In this document: positions 1 to 8,686 of the stretch, piece after piece
How the letters are laid out: each line of letters opens with the position of its first letter
Position numbering within the stretch: the first letter of the stretch is position 1
NCBI GenBank assembly: GCA_022711405.1
Contig: JAKLFC010000023.1
Span: 1-47,605 of the forward strand
Direction of reading: 5' to 3'
DNA from: Bacteroidota bacterium
GTDB lineage: Bacteria > Bacteroidota > Bacteroidia > Bacteroidales > JAGONC01
Length of the DNA: 47,605 nucleotides
Notes under the pieces: model-generated
What the model was told of the DNA's origin: nothing
The model's database searches: none
Seen by the model: the letters and a program-made list of their open reading frames with translations, nothing else
Position numbers and translations under genes: made by a program

Positions 1-182
1 TTGAGTGGAAATTGAGAAAAGTTGATAATTTTAGAAACTTAAAAATCATGAAAGAAGCAATAATCAAATTCGTTCACGAGCCAACTCCGGAATCCTCTTA
101 ATTTCAACTAAAAATTGGACAACATCGTTTGCATTTATGGAGAAATTGTTCTATTAATCTAATTAATATCAATGTAATTCAC

Positions 183-190
183 TATCTTTG
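183..190 (+). promoter_or_regulatory. Predicted -7 promoter box for the AbiE-like module
   Basis: The octamer TATCTTTG matches the Bacteroidota primary sigma -7 consensus TAnnTTTG. It ends 19 bases before the ATG at 210, a plausible short leader. No good -33 TTTG was found at the expected distance, so the call rests on the -7 box and its position. Confidence 0.5.
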
Positions 191-209
191 AAGTAGGAAT
201 AATATTCGG

Positions 210-518
210 ATGAACGCTGAAAATTCTATTATTTCACGGTTAAATGCACGATATTTCTGGGATATTGATCTTGCGGGATTAGATGAAAATTCATCTTACC
301 GACTGATCATAGAACGGGTATTTACACTTGGTGAAGTCAATGAAATGAACCTGCTGATCAGCTTATATAGCCGTGAAAAGGTTGTGGAGGTGCTATGCAG
401 TCTGCCTTATCTCGATCCGAAAACCTTAAATTTTGTCTCCAAATTATTTCATAAATCTGTCAAATCATTCAGATGTTACCAGTTAAAGCAGTCGAAGCCA
501 CAACACTGGAACTCATAA
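210..518 (+). CDS. DUF6922-like partner (putative antitoxin) of AbiEii-type nucleotidyltransferase
   Basis: A 102-residue soluble protein with the pattern of the small DUF6922 family: a FWD motif near residues 16-18, RLIIERVFTLG in the middle, and a KTLNF stretch before a conserved FRCY near residues 87-90. Members usually lie just upstream of AbiEii/AbiGii nucleotidyltransferases and are presumed to be the antitoxin. Here it overlaps the next gene by 46 bases, which implies translational coupling. The family assignment is from memory of the sequence pattern; no DNA-binding motif is obvious, so the antitoxin role is inferred from context. Confidence 0.7.
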   Translation: MNAENSIISRLNARYFWDIDLAGLDENSSYRLIIERVFTLGEVNEMNLLISLYSREKVVEVLCSLPYLDPKTLNFVSKLFHKSVKSFRCYQLKQSKPQHWNS

Positions 519-1099
519 AGTCTTTACAAAACAAACCCTATCTCAAGGGCTTTTACCTGGTCGGGGGGACTGCGCTGGCTTTACACCTTAACCATCGCAA
601 ATCATTTGATATCGACCTGTTCTCCAATTTCGACTTTGATTCAGCCGTTATTCTGGAACAAATACAGCAAGATTTTTCCTTCCAGTTATATCTTTCAGCA
701 TCCAATACACTAAAAGGGTTTGTTGGAGAAATTAATGTCGATTTGCTGGCTCACCGCTATGAACTCATTGCCGAACCAGAAACAATGCACGAGGTGAATG
801 TTTTATCGGTGCCCGATATTATTGCGATGAAACTGAACGCCATCTCAACCAGCGGTCAGCGGTCCAAGGATTTCATCGACATCTTCTATCTTCTTCAAAA
901 TTATAGTCTTGGAAGTATGCTGGAATTCTATCAAAAAAAATACAAACAGGAAAGGGTTGGGCATATTCTTAAAAGCCTGATTTACTTTGATGATGTGGAT
1001 CTGGCAGATTGGCCGGTTTTGATAGAAAACCCTAAGCTAAAATGGATCGATGTAAAGAAGCGGATTGAGAAGGTAGTATTGGAGCATTCCCGAACTTAA
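473..1099 (+). CDS. AbiEii/AbiGii-type nucleotidyltransferase (putative toxin)
   Basis: A 208-residue minimal nucleotidyltransferase. The active-site signature is visible: GG at residues 31-32 in LVGGTALAL, then DID at residues 46-48 providing two acidic metal ligands. A later block, PDIIAMKLNAI followed by RSKDFIDIFYLL, is the usual second motif of AbiEii/AbiGii toxins. In characterised AbiE systems the enzyme acts as a type IV toxin or phage-abortive factor; MenT relatives modify tRNA. The length is shorter than classical AbiEii (about 300) but typical of the compact Bacteroidota form. The overlap with the DUF6922-like gene supports a two-gene defence or toxin-antitoxin unit. The substrate cannot be told from sequence. 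Confidence 0.8.
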   Translation: MLPVKAVEATTLELIKSLQNKPYLKGFYLVGGTALALHLNHRKSFDIDLFSNFDFDSAVILEQIQQDFSFQLYLSASNTLKGFVGEINVDLLAHRYELIAEPETMHEVNVLSVPDIIAMKLNAISTSGQRSKDFIDIFYLLQNYSLGSMLEFYQKKYKQERVGHILKSLIYFDDVDLADWPVLIENPKLKWIDVKKRIEKVVLEHSRT

Positions 1100-1381
1100 A
1101 TCCCTGTCCTGACTGCCGACTCATCAACCCCTGCTTGTATTTTTCTCGCAGATAAACGCAGATTGATACGCAGATTTCAGCAGATGTAGCGGCCCTTAAA
1201 AAAATCCACGTGAATCTGCGCTTTTAATGTACCCTACCCCTGCACCCCTCCCCTGCTAGCAGGGGAGGGGACGGGGGAGGGGTAAAAGGGTTAATTCCCC
1301 GGTGCTTGCGCCGGAATTAGGGTCCAGGGCTTGCCCTGGGGTTCATACCAGTGATTCTTCGAAAATCAGCGAGAAATAAAA
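1100..1381. repeat. Intergenic repeat block between convergent genes
   Basis: This 282-base gap lies between two convergent genes and contains no credible gene. It holds repeated CGCAGATT/CGCAGATA words (about 1147-1185) with the inverse complement near 1211, a perfect 26-base palindrome at 1245-1270 built from CCCCT/AGGGG arms around GCTAGC, and a segment at 1288-1356 that recurs almost identically at 46880-46949. The palindrome could end transcription from both sides, but it has no U-tract. Confidence 0.65.
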
Positions 1382-3763
1382 TCATTTCAATGAAACAATT
1401 AATTCAATCTCGGTTCCGGAACCTGGTTCAGATTTGATTAAAATTTCTCCCCCAATATCATTCATCCTCTTCCTCATATTAACCAATCCATTCCCCGGAA
1501 ATTCAAGCCTGCCGGGATCAAATCCTTTCCCATCATCCTTAATTTTGATCCGGAGCGCTTTCTCATTCATTTCCAATACGATATTAATATTTTTTGCACC
1601 GGAATGCTTTACCACATTGTGCAGCGCTTCCCTGACGACCAGGTAAACGTTGCGCCTGGTTTCAACGGTCAATACCGTGGAGGGCAAGGAAGCGGGGAGG
1701 TCGAAGGAACAATGGATGGAGGTGGGCTCGAGGTATTCGTTTGCAAAGCGGCGGATGTAGGCGATGAGGCCTTCCAGCGTATCGTTTCGGGGATTGAGCG
1801 CCCAGACGATCTGGCTCATCTCTTCCATGACGCTCCGTGAGGTATCGCTGATCTGGCTGAGCCATTGTTTGGTTTCACCGGTGACGTCATCTTTACGCCT
1901 GGCAAGGTCGCTCAGGATCGAAATGCGGGTGAGGCTTGCCCCCACGTCATCGTGCATGTCCTGCGAGATCCTTGCCCGCTCGCGTTCCAGCATAAGCTGC
2001 CGGTCGAGATCTTTCTGGTAAAGGCTTGCCGTATGGAACAGGGCGATGACCCGTTTGGCGATGAGCTGCAGCACCCGGATGTCCTGGGTGGAATAGGACC
2101 TTTCAGATTGTTTCGGTCCGCAGAGGAAGAAACCGAAGGATTGTCCTTCCTTCAGCAGCGGAACGATCAGCTCCCCGGGGATCTTTTGAAGGATCGGCGG
2201 TTGCTGATCCAGTTCACCTGGTGAGAATACCTGTGGTTTTCTCAAGCGATTGTCTAATTCATAGTCAATCTGGAATTCCTGATCCGGGGGCACTTCCTTT
2301 CCAAGGACAATTACCGGCTGGTAGAAGAGTCCCTCTTTTTTGAGACCCAGCATGAACGTTTTAAAATGAAAGATTTCATCGATTTGCAGTGCGATCTGTG
2401 TTGTGATTTCATCCGGCCGGTAGATCCCGGCCAGCTTCTCTTCAAAACCGGAAACGACCGTCGCCGAGTCATAGGTTTCCCGGCGAAACAACCTGTCGAT
2501 CCATTTTTGCAGCCGGTCGCGCAGTACCAGGAATAAGATGACTGAAACAGCCAGGGACAGGAAGCGGGTGAGATCGGAGGTGCCCTCTGACCATCGGTTG
2601 ACCAGATAGATCAGGATTAAATACGTGATCAGTATGAGAAGGGTAGCACCCAGGTACAATAAAGCTTTCTTTATATAAAGCTCGATTTCCCATATCCTGT
2701 ATCGTAAGAGCGCAATCATAAAGCAGATGAGCATAATAAAAATCGTGACCAGCGCGGCCAGGTCATAAAAAATAAAAGGGTATAAAAAGTCCAGGTGAAG
2801 GAGTTCATGATAAAAAACCGCGTAGGCTATGGGCGTCGAATATCCAAAAAAAGCCCCGATGATCATCATGCGAAGCTGGTTTCGGGCGATGGTATCTTTT
2901 ATGGTCCGGAACTGGTAAATGGCGATTGCAATGGCGATGCAACAGGTCGCACCAATCCATGTCGAATGCATTCTGTTTACGGACATTAGCTGTTCATAGA
3001 ATCCGGAAGAAGGATGATATATGGCAAGCAGATAATACACAGAGAAGAATGAAGCAAGGAAAAATCCGGCTACATAGAACAGGAAAGGAAACTGTCGGAA
3101 CCTTTTGTAGATTATAGCATGCCGGGGAAAGATCAAAATAAAATGGATAAGAGCGGGACCTGATAAATAAGTGCAGAAAAGGAAAATTACTGTGGCACTG
3201 TTGGCAATCGGATCCGGTCTGAAAAGTAAGTATGCACTATGGGTAATCGCATACAGTTGGAAGTAAAGAAAGAAGATGCCCACCGACCTGTCCCGTGGCT
3301 TTTTATAGACGACATACATACAGGCAACACTGAAACACAAGATCAGCAAGTATTTGATGTAGTAAAGCACCGGGGACTCCTGCATATACGAGCCTGGGAC
3401 CCTGGCTGCAATCAATTCTTCATGGCCTCTCAGGACCCTGTAAGTCAAAGTGTCACCAATCTTATAAGGTCCCAGTTCATGATACAATTGTTCCGGTCCG
3501 GTGATGGTAATAGAATCAATGGAAAGGACAATGTCGCCGGGCTGCAGCCCTGCCCGTTTGGCCGGGCCCCTTGAAGAAATTTCTGAAATGATGCATTGGC
3601 CGTCCTCAAACCTGTACCTGATATCCTCGAACTCCATCCTGTACATGTTGACCAGATAAATGATATTGACAACCACCACGAGGAGTACGAGTGCAAATGC
3701 CCATAAAGGGACAATACCGATGAAACGTCTGAGTGTGTTCAAGGCAGCAGGATTGGATTGCAA
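1382..3763 (-). CDS. PDZ-containing membrane sensor histidine kinase (NarL/HisKA_3 type)
   Basis: A 793-residue membrane sensor kinase. A first membrane helix (about 14-36) is followed by a PDZ domain (about 45-125, with GPAKRAGLQPGD and VLSIDSI), then a bundle of membrane helices (about 130-405), a GAF-like region (about 430-585), a HisKA_3 dimerisation helix and a HATPase domain. The likely phosphorylated residue is H604 in SQDMHDDVGASL. The N box is REALHNVVKHS and the G boxes are DDGKGFD and GNGLVNM. The start is TTG: it aligns residue for residue with the TTG start of the paralogous kinase at 6560-8686, and no ATG occurs before residue 40. The likely partner is the NarL-type regulator at 5607-6260. 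The PDZ is absent from the paralogue and may sense an extracytoplasmic peptide or C-terminus. Confidence 0.9.
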   Translation of the reverse strand: MQSNPAALNTLRRFIGIVPLWAFALVLLVVVVNIIYLVNMYRMEFEDIRYRFEDGQCIISEISSRGPAKRAGLQPGDIVLSIDSITITGPEQLYHELGPYKIGDTLTYRVLRGHEELIAARVPGSYMQESPVLYYIKYLLILCFSVACMYVVYKKPRDRSVGIFFLYFQLYAITHSAYLLFRPDPIANSATVIFLFCTYLSGPALIHFILIFPRHAIIYKRFRQFPFLFYVAGFFLASFFSVYYLLAIYHPSSGFYEQLMSVNRMHSTWIGATCCIAIAIAIYQFRTIKDTIARNQLRMMIIGAFFGYSTPIAYAVFYHELLHLDFLYPFIFYDLAALVTIFIMLICFMIALLRYRIWEIELYIKKALLYLGATLLILITYLILIYLVNRWSEGTSDLTRFLSLAVSVILFLVLRDRLQKWIDRLFRRETYDSATVVSGFEEKLAGIYRPDEITTQIALQIDEIFHFKTFMLGLKKEGLFYQPVIVLGKEVPPDQEFQIDYELDNRLRKPQVFSPGELDQQPPILQKIPGELIVPLLKEGQSFGFFLCGPKQSERSYSTQDIRVLQLIAKRVIALFHTASLYQKDLDRQLMLERERARISQDMHDDVGASLTRISILSDLARRKDDVTGETKQWLSQISDTSRSVMEEMSQIVWALNPRNDTLEGLIAYIRRFANEYLEPTSIHCSFDLPASLPSTVLTVETRRNVYLVVREALHNVVKHSGAKNINIVLEMNEKALRIKIKDDGKGFDPGRLEFPGNGLVNMRKRMNDIGGEILIKSEPGSGTEIELIVSLK

Positions 3764-3856
3764 AGGTAAATGTACTGCAATCCAAATTCAATCTCGTCTT
3801 ATACCTCTATTTTCCTGATTTATATCAGGACAAGCTATCTGGGTAATTGGTAATGG

Positions 3857-5404
3857 CTACTTCATCACTACCATCTTTGTGGTCGTAATGGTCCCTCCCG
3901 CCTGTAGCTGTACCAGATAGATACCTGCCGGCAGCCGGATTGCATCAAACGGAATTATGTGTTCCCCCGGCGCCTGTTCTTCATTGACCAGCGTACATAC
4001 CTCACTCCCGCATATATCCAGTATTTTCAATAAGATACTTATGCTTTCTGAAATTTGATATTTGATTTCTGATCTTGAAATAGTGGGATTGGGATACACA
4101 CTGACCGCCGACCGCCGACCGCCGGCCATTGAGATCCCCGTTCCCAGACACGCTTCCTCCACTTCCTGAAAACTGTCACAACCGGAAGCATTATCATGAA
4201 TCTCAACCGTGCCATTCGGACTCGACAGATAATCACAAATGCTTTGGACATCACAGGCAAAAAGGGAATCATTAAAGTATATTTCAAGGTTTTCAATAGA
4301 AGCTGCATTGACATTCTCAAGACCTGTCAGACTGGTTAAAACAGAATTAGCATAAATATATAGATTACCTCCTATGGAGTTTGTATTTTCAAGTCCTGCC
4401 AGACTGGCCAGGTACGAAGTCTGTCCAATAACCAGATCACCCCCGATCGAGGTTAGGTTTTGCAATCCCTCCAGACTTTCGATGTTAGGATTGCCATAAG
4501 GCACAAAATCCTCGCCTCCGGTATAGGGAAATGGGCTTAGCAGAAGGCTGCCATATACAGAAGTCAGGTTATCCAGACCTGATAAACTGGTAATGGCAAA
4601 ATTGTCCTGCATCAAAAGATCACCCCCGATGGTGGCCAGGTTACTGAGCCCTTCCAGATTAATGAGGCTGCTCCCAATGAAGATCAGATCCCCACCGATT
4701 GACGTCAATCCTTCCAATCCTGTAATCTGTGTCAATAATGGATTACCAACCGGACCACCGCTGGCATAGTGGCCAATTTGTAAATTCCCACCAATGAAAG
4801 TCAATCCGCCAAGCTCTAAAAGACTGATTAAGGAGTTATTCCCGGAAATAAAAAGTGTCCCTCCGATAGAATTGAGATTGCTCAATCCGATCAAATCTGT
4901 TAATGAGTCATTACCGATTATTCTGAGTCCAGCCAGGGAAGTAAGTCCTTCCAGACCTGTCAGGCTGGCCAGTGAAGTGTTGCCTATCGGGTTTGACAAC
5001 CAGCTTAATGAACCAATATTTAAACCGGAACCGATGTAAGTCAAACCGCTCAGACTTGTAATATCCTTCAGAAGAGGATTATTGTCTATGTTGAGAGATC
5101 CACCAATTGAAGTCAGATTTTCAAGTCCTGAAAGGCTCTCGAGGGATATATTCTCTCCTGACGGGTATACCCCGATGGTGAAATCTCCTCCTATGGACGT
5201 TAGCACGCTCAATCCATTGAGATTTGTAATATCAGTCCCATTAATGCTCACATCCCCTTCTATTTCCGTACAGCCGGGATAATTGATTTGGAAACTGTCA
5301 ATCTGAACCTGCGTTGAAAACGTGATACCCTCAGGCAGGCAGCCCTGGGCATGAGCACTGCTCATTACAAGCAGGACAAAAGAAATGATGATGAGCTTTT
5401 TCAT
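3857..5404 (-). CDS. Secreted leucine-rich-repeat-like protein with T9SS C-terminal sorting domain
   Basis: A 515-residue secreted protein. It has a signal peptide (MKKLIIISFVLLVMSSAHAQG), about a dozen imperfect 22-30-residue repeats of the LxGLxxLTSIGGxLxI kind, as in receptor-L/leucine-rich solenoids, a short cysteine-containing cap, then a T9SS type A sorting domain starting at VYPNP and ending in KMVVMK. The open frame extends 17 codons upstream, but a perfect -7 box at 5425-5432 lies inside that extension, so the ATG at 5404 is chosen. A GGRRSAVS linker encoded by the GC-rich heptamer repeat sits exactly before the sorting domain. It lies between the response regulator and the PDZ kinase and may be a surface adhesin or ligand for that system; no enzymatic motif is seen. 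Confidence 0.88.
   Translation of the reverse strand: MKKLIIISFVLLVMSSAHAQGCLPEGITFSTQVQIDSFQINYPGCTEIEGDVSINGTDITNLNGLSVLTSIGGDFTIGVYPSGENISLESLSGLENLTSIGGSLNIDNNPLLKDITSLSGLTYIGSGLNIGSLSWLSNPIGNTSLASLTGLEGLTSLAGLRIIGNDSLTDLIGLSNLNSIGGTLFISGNNSLISLLELGGLTFIGGNLQIGHYASGGPVGNPLLTQITGLEGLTSIGGDLIFIGSSLINLEGLSNLATIGGDLLMQDNFAITSLSGLDNLTSVYGSLLLSPFPYTGGEDFVPYGNPNIESLEGLQNLTSIGGDLVIGQTSYLASLAGLENTNSIGGNLYIYANSVLTSLTGLENVNAASIENLEIYFNDSLFACDVQSICDYLSSPNGTVEIHDNASGCDSFQEVEEACLGTGISMAGGRRSAVSVYPNPTISRSEIKYQISESISILLKILDICGSEVCTLVNEEQAPGEHIIPFDAIRLPAGIYLVQLQAGGTITTTKMVVMK
4101..4126. repeat. In-frame (CGGTCGG)n heptamer tract before a T9SS sorting domain
   Basis: On the coding (minus) strand the tract reads GGCGGTCGGCGGTCGGCGGT and encodes GGRRSAV. 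It lies at the junction between the leucine-rich ectodomain and the sorting domain. The same type of tract lies at the same junction in the subtilase gene (14910-14943). Confidence 0.85.
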
Positions 5405-5424
5405 GGTGAGGTGATTAATTGTAA

Positions 5425-5432
5425 CAAAGTTA
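5425..5432 (-). promoter_or_regulatory. Predicted -7 promoter box for the leucine-rich T9SS gene
   Basis: On the minus strand the sequence reads TAACTTTG, a perfect TAnnTTTG match. It lies about 20 bases upstream of the ATG at 5404. This gives a short leader and decides the start codon in favour of 5404 over any upstream start. Confidence 0.6.
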
Positions 5433-5475
5433 CAGAAGGGGGAAAGGGGAGACAATCACCATTTAGTAGTAATTT

Positions 5476-5602
5476 CGGTCAGCGGTCAGTGGTCGGCGGT
5501 CAGCAGTTGGCAATAGGCAGTTGGCAAATAGAAGATAGCCTGAAGCTTGATGCCTGCAAACTGGATTTTGGAATTTGCCTGGAATTTGGATTTTGGAATT
5601 TG
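5476..5602. repeat. Intergenic repeats: heptamer tract plus GGAATTTGGATTTT-like words
   Basis: The gap downstream of the response regulator gene carries a heptamer tract (5476-5520, CGGTCAGCGGTCAGTGGTCG and degenerate TTGGCA variants). It also carries an AT-richer series of GGAATTTG/GGATTTTG words (about 5562-5602). Both resemble dispersed intergenic repeats. No gene is supported here. Confidence 0.65.
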
Positions 5603-5606
5603 GGTT

Positions 5607-6260
5607 TTATTTATGCAGGTATTTCAGTACCGCCTCGGTGCGTGTGCGGACCTGCAGCTTTTCATAGATGTTGCGGATATGGGTGCGGACGGTCTCTATG
5701 CTGATGAACATCTGTGCAGCGATCTCTTTGTAAAAGTAACCTTTGACCAGGAAATTCAGGATCTCTTCTTCCCGTTTGGTGAGCCCGACCGCATTACCAG
5801 ACGTGAAGGATGGATGCTGGAACGACTGCACCACCTTGCGGGCGATCTCCCCCGACATGGGCGAGCCGCCCCGGTGCACATCCTGAATGGCTTCCAGTAG
5901 CTTTGCCGGCGGTGTCTGCTTAATCAAATAACCCGTGGCACCTGCGGCGAGGGAGCGGAAAATGGCATCGGCATCTTCGAAGACGGTCAGCATGATGAAT
6001 TGGGAGGGAATCTGCTGCTCCTTGAGGGTCAGGATGCACTCGATGCCATTCATCCCCGGCAGGTTGATGTCCATCAGCACCACATCCGGACTAACCTGCG
6101 GAATTTCCGCCACGGCGTCTTCCCCGTTTGCGTACGCAGCCACACAGTCAAACCCGGGTGAACCGTTGAGCAGCATCTGCAGTCCTTCCCTGACAGTCTT
6201 ATCGTCTTCGACGATGGCGATGCGAATGGGTTCTTTATCAGGATTTTCGGAATAGGTCAT
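5607..6260 (-). CDS. NarL/FixJ (LuxR-type) response regulator
   Basis: A 217-residue two-domain regulator. The receiver domain (about 11-130) has the acidic pair ED at 18-19, phosphoacceptor D64 in VVLMDINLPG, the T/S switch in MLTVF, and K in LIKQ. A linker leads to a LuxR-type helix-turn-helix (about 150-215) with LTKREEEILNFL and EIAAQMFISIETVRTHIRNIYEKL. It lies between the two NarL-type kinases, 299 bases downstream of the 6560-8686 kinase and on the same strand, so it is the probable common output of both. Targets are unknown; the neighbouring leucine-rich T9SS gene is the nearest candidate. Confidence 0.93.
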   Translation of the reverse strand: MTYSENPDKEPIRIAIVEDDKTVREGLQMLLNGSPGFDCVAAYANGEDAVAEIPQVSPDVVLMDINLPGMNGIECILTLKEQQIPSQFIMLTVFEDADAIFRSLAAGATGYLIKQTPPAKLLEAIQDVHRGGSPMSGEIARKVVQSFQHPSFTSGNAVGLTKREEEILNFLVKGYFYKEIAAQMFISIETVRTHIRNIYEKLQVRTRTEAVLKYLHK

Positions 6261-6355
6261 GGAGGGGTTCGTATTGTCTGGCTAAGTTACGATGAAAACA
6301 AAGAGGAAAGATATCCCCTTTTAGTAGTAATTTTTTCAGCAGGATTATTCTTTCA

Positions 6356-6544
6356 GATCCTTCGCTTCGCTCAGGATGAAGGCAGGAGGTAAGGTAAACA
6401 GATCCCTCGCTAACGCTCGGGATGACGATCGAGGAAGAGAGTAAAGGAAAGCGGCGCGGCACACCTTGAAAATATTCAAATGAGTGCCGCGCCGCTTTCA
6501 CATACTGGCCTCTTTGGCCGTCATCCTGAGCGCAGCGAAGGATC
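6356..6544. repeat. Inverted intergenic repeat pair (CTTCGCT..AGGATGA type)
   Basis: Two arms, 6356-6379 and 6521-6544, are inverse complements with one mismatch over 24 bases. A third related copy (GATCCCTCGCTAACGCTCGG at about 6401-6420) lies between them. Read through, they encode the familiar HPERSEGS/IPSVSEGS nonsense peptides, typical of dispersed Bacteroidota intergenic repeats and not of a real gene. Confidence 0.75.
6447..6499. other. Long perfect hairpin between kinase and regulator genes
   Basis: Arms 6447-6462 and 6484-6499 are perfect 16-base inverse complements, rich in GCGGCGCGGCAC. The loop contains a second small inverted repeat, TTGAA-AATA-TTCAA. It lies in the 299-base gap between the 6560-8686 kinase and the regulator. 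There is no T-run on either side, so it is not a classical intrinsic terminator; it could be an RNA processing or attenuation structure. Confidence 0.8.
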
Positions 6545-6559
6545 CGTTGCTCAAATTCA

Positions 6560-8686
6560 CTATTTCAATGAAACAATTAATTCAATCTCAGTTCCGGAAC
6601 CTGGTTCAGATTTGATCAAAATCTCCCCTCCAATATCACTCATCCTTTTCTTCATATTCACCAGCCCATTTCCAGGGAATTCCAGGCGTTCCGGATCAAA
6701 ACCTTTTCCGTCATCCTTCACCCCGATCCTGAATCCGCTTTCGAAGACTTCCAGCGAGATCGTTACTGACGCTGCATCCGAATGTTTTACCACATTGTGC
6801 AACGCCTCCCTGACCACCAGATACACATTGCGGCGGGTTTCAATACTTAATGCCCTGACGGGCAAGGAGGTAGGGAAGTTAAAAGTACAGCGGACAGATG
6901 TTGGCTCAAGGTATTCATTGGAAAATCTCTTTATGTAGGCGACAAGTCCTTCCAGCGTGTTGTTTTGCGGATTCAGCGCCCAAATGATCTGGCTCATCTC
7001 TTCCATGACGCTCCGGGAAGTGTCGCTGATCTGGCTAAGCCAATGCCTGGCATCGTCGCGTGTGTCGTTCATGTTCCTGACCAGGTCGCTCATCATGGAA
7101 ATGCGGGTAAGACTGGCCCCGACGTCATCGTGCATATCCTGCGAGATCCTGGCCCGCTCCCGTTCCAGCATAAGCTGCCGGTCGATATCTTTCTGGTAAA
7201 GGTTGGCCGTTTGGAATAAGGCCACTGTTCTCTGAGCAAGCAGTGAAAGAACACGGATATCCTGCAGGGAGTAACTTTTCTCCGATTTTTTCGGTCCGCA
7301 GAGGAAAAACCCGAAAGGCTGACCATCCTGCAGCAATGGAACGATAAGTTCTCCGTCAGATTGCTCAATATACGCAGGTATCCTGTCAAGTTCTTCAGGA
7401 GAGAATACCTTTGCTTTACGGAGCATGTTTTCAAATCCTGAAGTTGCAATAAACCCGTTTCGGATTTCCTCATGGTCATTTCCAGATATAAACACTGGCT
7501 GATAGAGATCATCTCTTTTCTTTAAGCTGAAAATGAACGATTTGAAATGAAAGATTTCGTCAAGGCCGGAAACAATCCCGGAACTTAACTCATCGATATG
7601 GTAAATCCCTGACAGCCTTGCTTCAAAATCGGAGACGACGTTTGCTGAATCATAAGATTCCCTGTGGAATAAGCGCTCGATCAGGTGCTGGATAGTATCC
7701 CTCAAAACCATAAAGATCAGGACGGAGAGGGCCAGGCTGATAAAACGGGTTGTGGCGGTTTCACCGGAGGTCAAACGATCAATCAGGAATATTAAAAAGA
7801 AGTAAGTGCAAACGATGATAAAGGTTGCACTTAAGTATAACAGTGCCTTCCTGATAAATACCTCGGTGCCCCAGATCCTGTAGCGGAATATCGCAACCAT
7901 GAAGCAGGAGGCCATGATGAGCATAGCTGGCCCGTGGGCAATCTGAAAGAGCCATGGATTTTTTGCCGCGAGTGTCTCAATATAATCCGGAAAAATTCCG
8001 TCTAACATCGGTGCGATAAAACCGAACAGGGAACCGATGATTACAATACGGACCTGATTACGGGCCAGGGTGCTTTTTATGGTGTAAAACTGGTAAACCG
8101 CAATGCCAATGGCCGTTAAGACAGCCACATTAACCCAGATCAGGGAAATCTTAGCAGAAATTACAGCGTTAGCGTCGTGCAATGTGGATGGATTATAGAT
8201 AGAGATGATCCAGTATCGTGAATTGAAGATCAGAATAAGAAAACTGATGGCATAAAACAACCAGGGAAGCCTGTTAAACCGTTTAATAAGCAGGGAAGCT
8301 CGCGGGAAAATGAGATGAAAATGAATTAATGCTGAAACCCCTATCAGGGTGCCTGCATCAAATGCAAAACTTAGAAACGTTGCTAATGGTTCCGGCTGGT
8401 AAATAAGCCCGGCATTCGAGGCCATTGCGATAAGCTGAAAATAGACGAAAAACACCCTGGCGGCAGGATCACCCGGCTTTTTGTACAAAATATAGGTGCT
8501 CCCGAAACTGAAAAGCAGGGCTATTAAATAAATTCCAATCAACAGCCATAAAACCTCTGAGTCCCGGCGGTAGTACAAATACAGAGAATTCACCACGACA
8601 ACCACAAGCACGAAGAGTAATGCCCATGGAGGAATGGTGCGTATGAATTGTTTGAAATGTTTCAAAATGACCTGACTGGTTTTCAA
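6560..8686 (-). CDS. Membrane sensor histidine kinase (NarL/HisKA_3 type), paralogue without PDZ
   Basis: A 708-residue membrane sensor kinase paralogous to 1382-3763 but lacking the PDZ insert between the first and second helices. It has about eight membrane helices (about 15-330), a GAF-like region (about 350-500), phosphoacceptor H519 in SQDMHDDVGASL, N box REALHNVVKHS and G boxes DDGKGFD and GNGLVNM. The start is TTG; no ATG occurs until about residue 88, and the N-terminus aligns without gaps with the paralogue. DNA identity with the paralogue is very high over the kinase end and low over the membrane part. This points to duplication with constraint or gene conversion on the catalytic half. 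It likely signals to the regulator at 5607-6260. Confidence 0.9.
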   Translation of the reverse strand: MKTSQVILKHFKQFIRTIPPWALLFVLVVVVVNSLYLYYRRDSEVLWLLIGIYLIALLFSFGSTYILYKKPGDPAARVFFVYFQLIAMASNAGLIYQPEPLATFLSFAFDAGTLIGVSALIHFHLIFPRASLLIKRFNRLPWLFYAISFLILIFNSRYWIISIYNPSTLHDANAVISAKISLIWVNVAVLTAIGIAVYQFYTIKSTLARNQVRIVIIGSLFGFIAPMLDGIFPDYIETLAAKNPWLFQIAHGPAMLIMASCFMVAIFRYRIWGTEVFIRKALLYLSATFIIVCTYFFLIFLIDRLTSGETATTRFISLALSVLIFMVLRDTIQHLIERLFHRESYDSANVVSDFEARLSGIYHIDELSSGIVSGLDEIFHFKSFIFSLKKRDDLYQPVFISGNDHEEIRNGFIATSGFENMLRKAKVFSPEELDRIPAYIEQSDGELIVPLLQDGQPFGFFLCGPKKSEKSYSLQDIRVLSLLAQRTVALFQTANLYQKDIDRQLMLERERARISQDMHDDVGASLTRISMMSDLVRNMNDTRDDARHWLSQISDTSRSVMEEMSQIIWALNPQNNTLEGLVAYIKRFSNEYLEPTSVRCTFNFPTSLPVRALSIETRRNVYLVVREALHNVVKHSDAASVTISLEVFESGFRIGVKDDGKGFDPERLEFPGNGLVNMKKRMSDIGGEILIKSEPGSGTEIELIVSLK

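Noticed and set aside
1245..1270. Classical intrinsic terminator between the convergent genes
   Set aside because: The palindrome is perfect but no T-run follows on either strand and it recurs with a repeat block elsewhere.
6238..6560. Open frames encoding CHPERSEGSE-like peptides
   Set aside because: They are read-through of dispersed intergenic repeats, occur on both strands, and lack any protein-family features.
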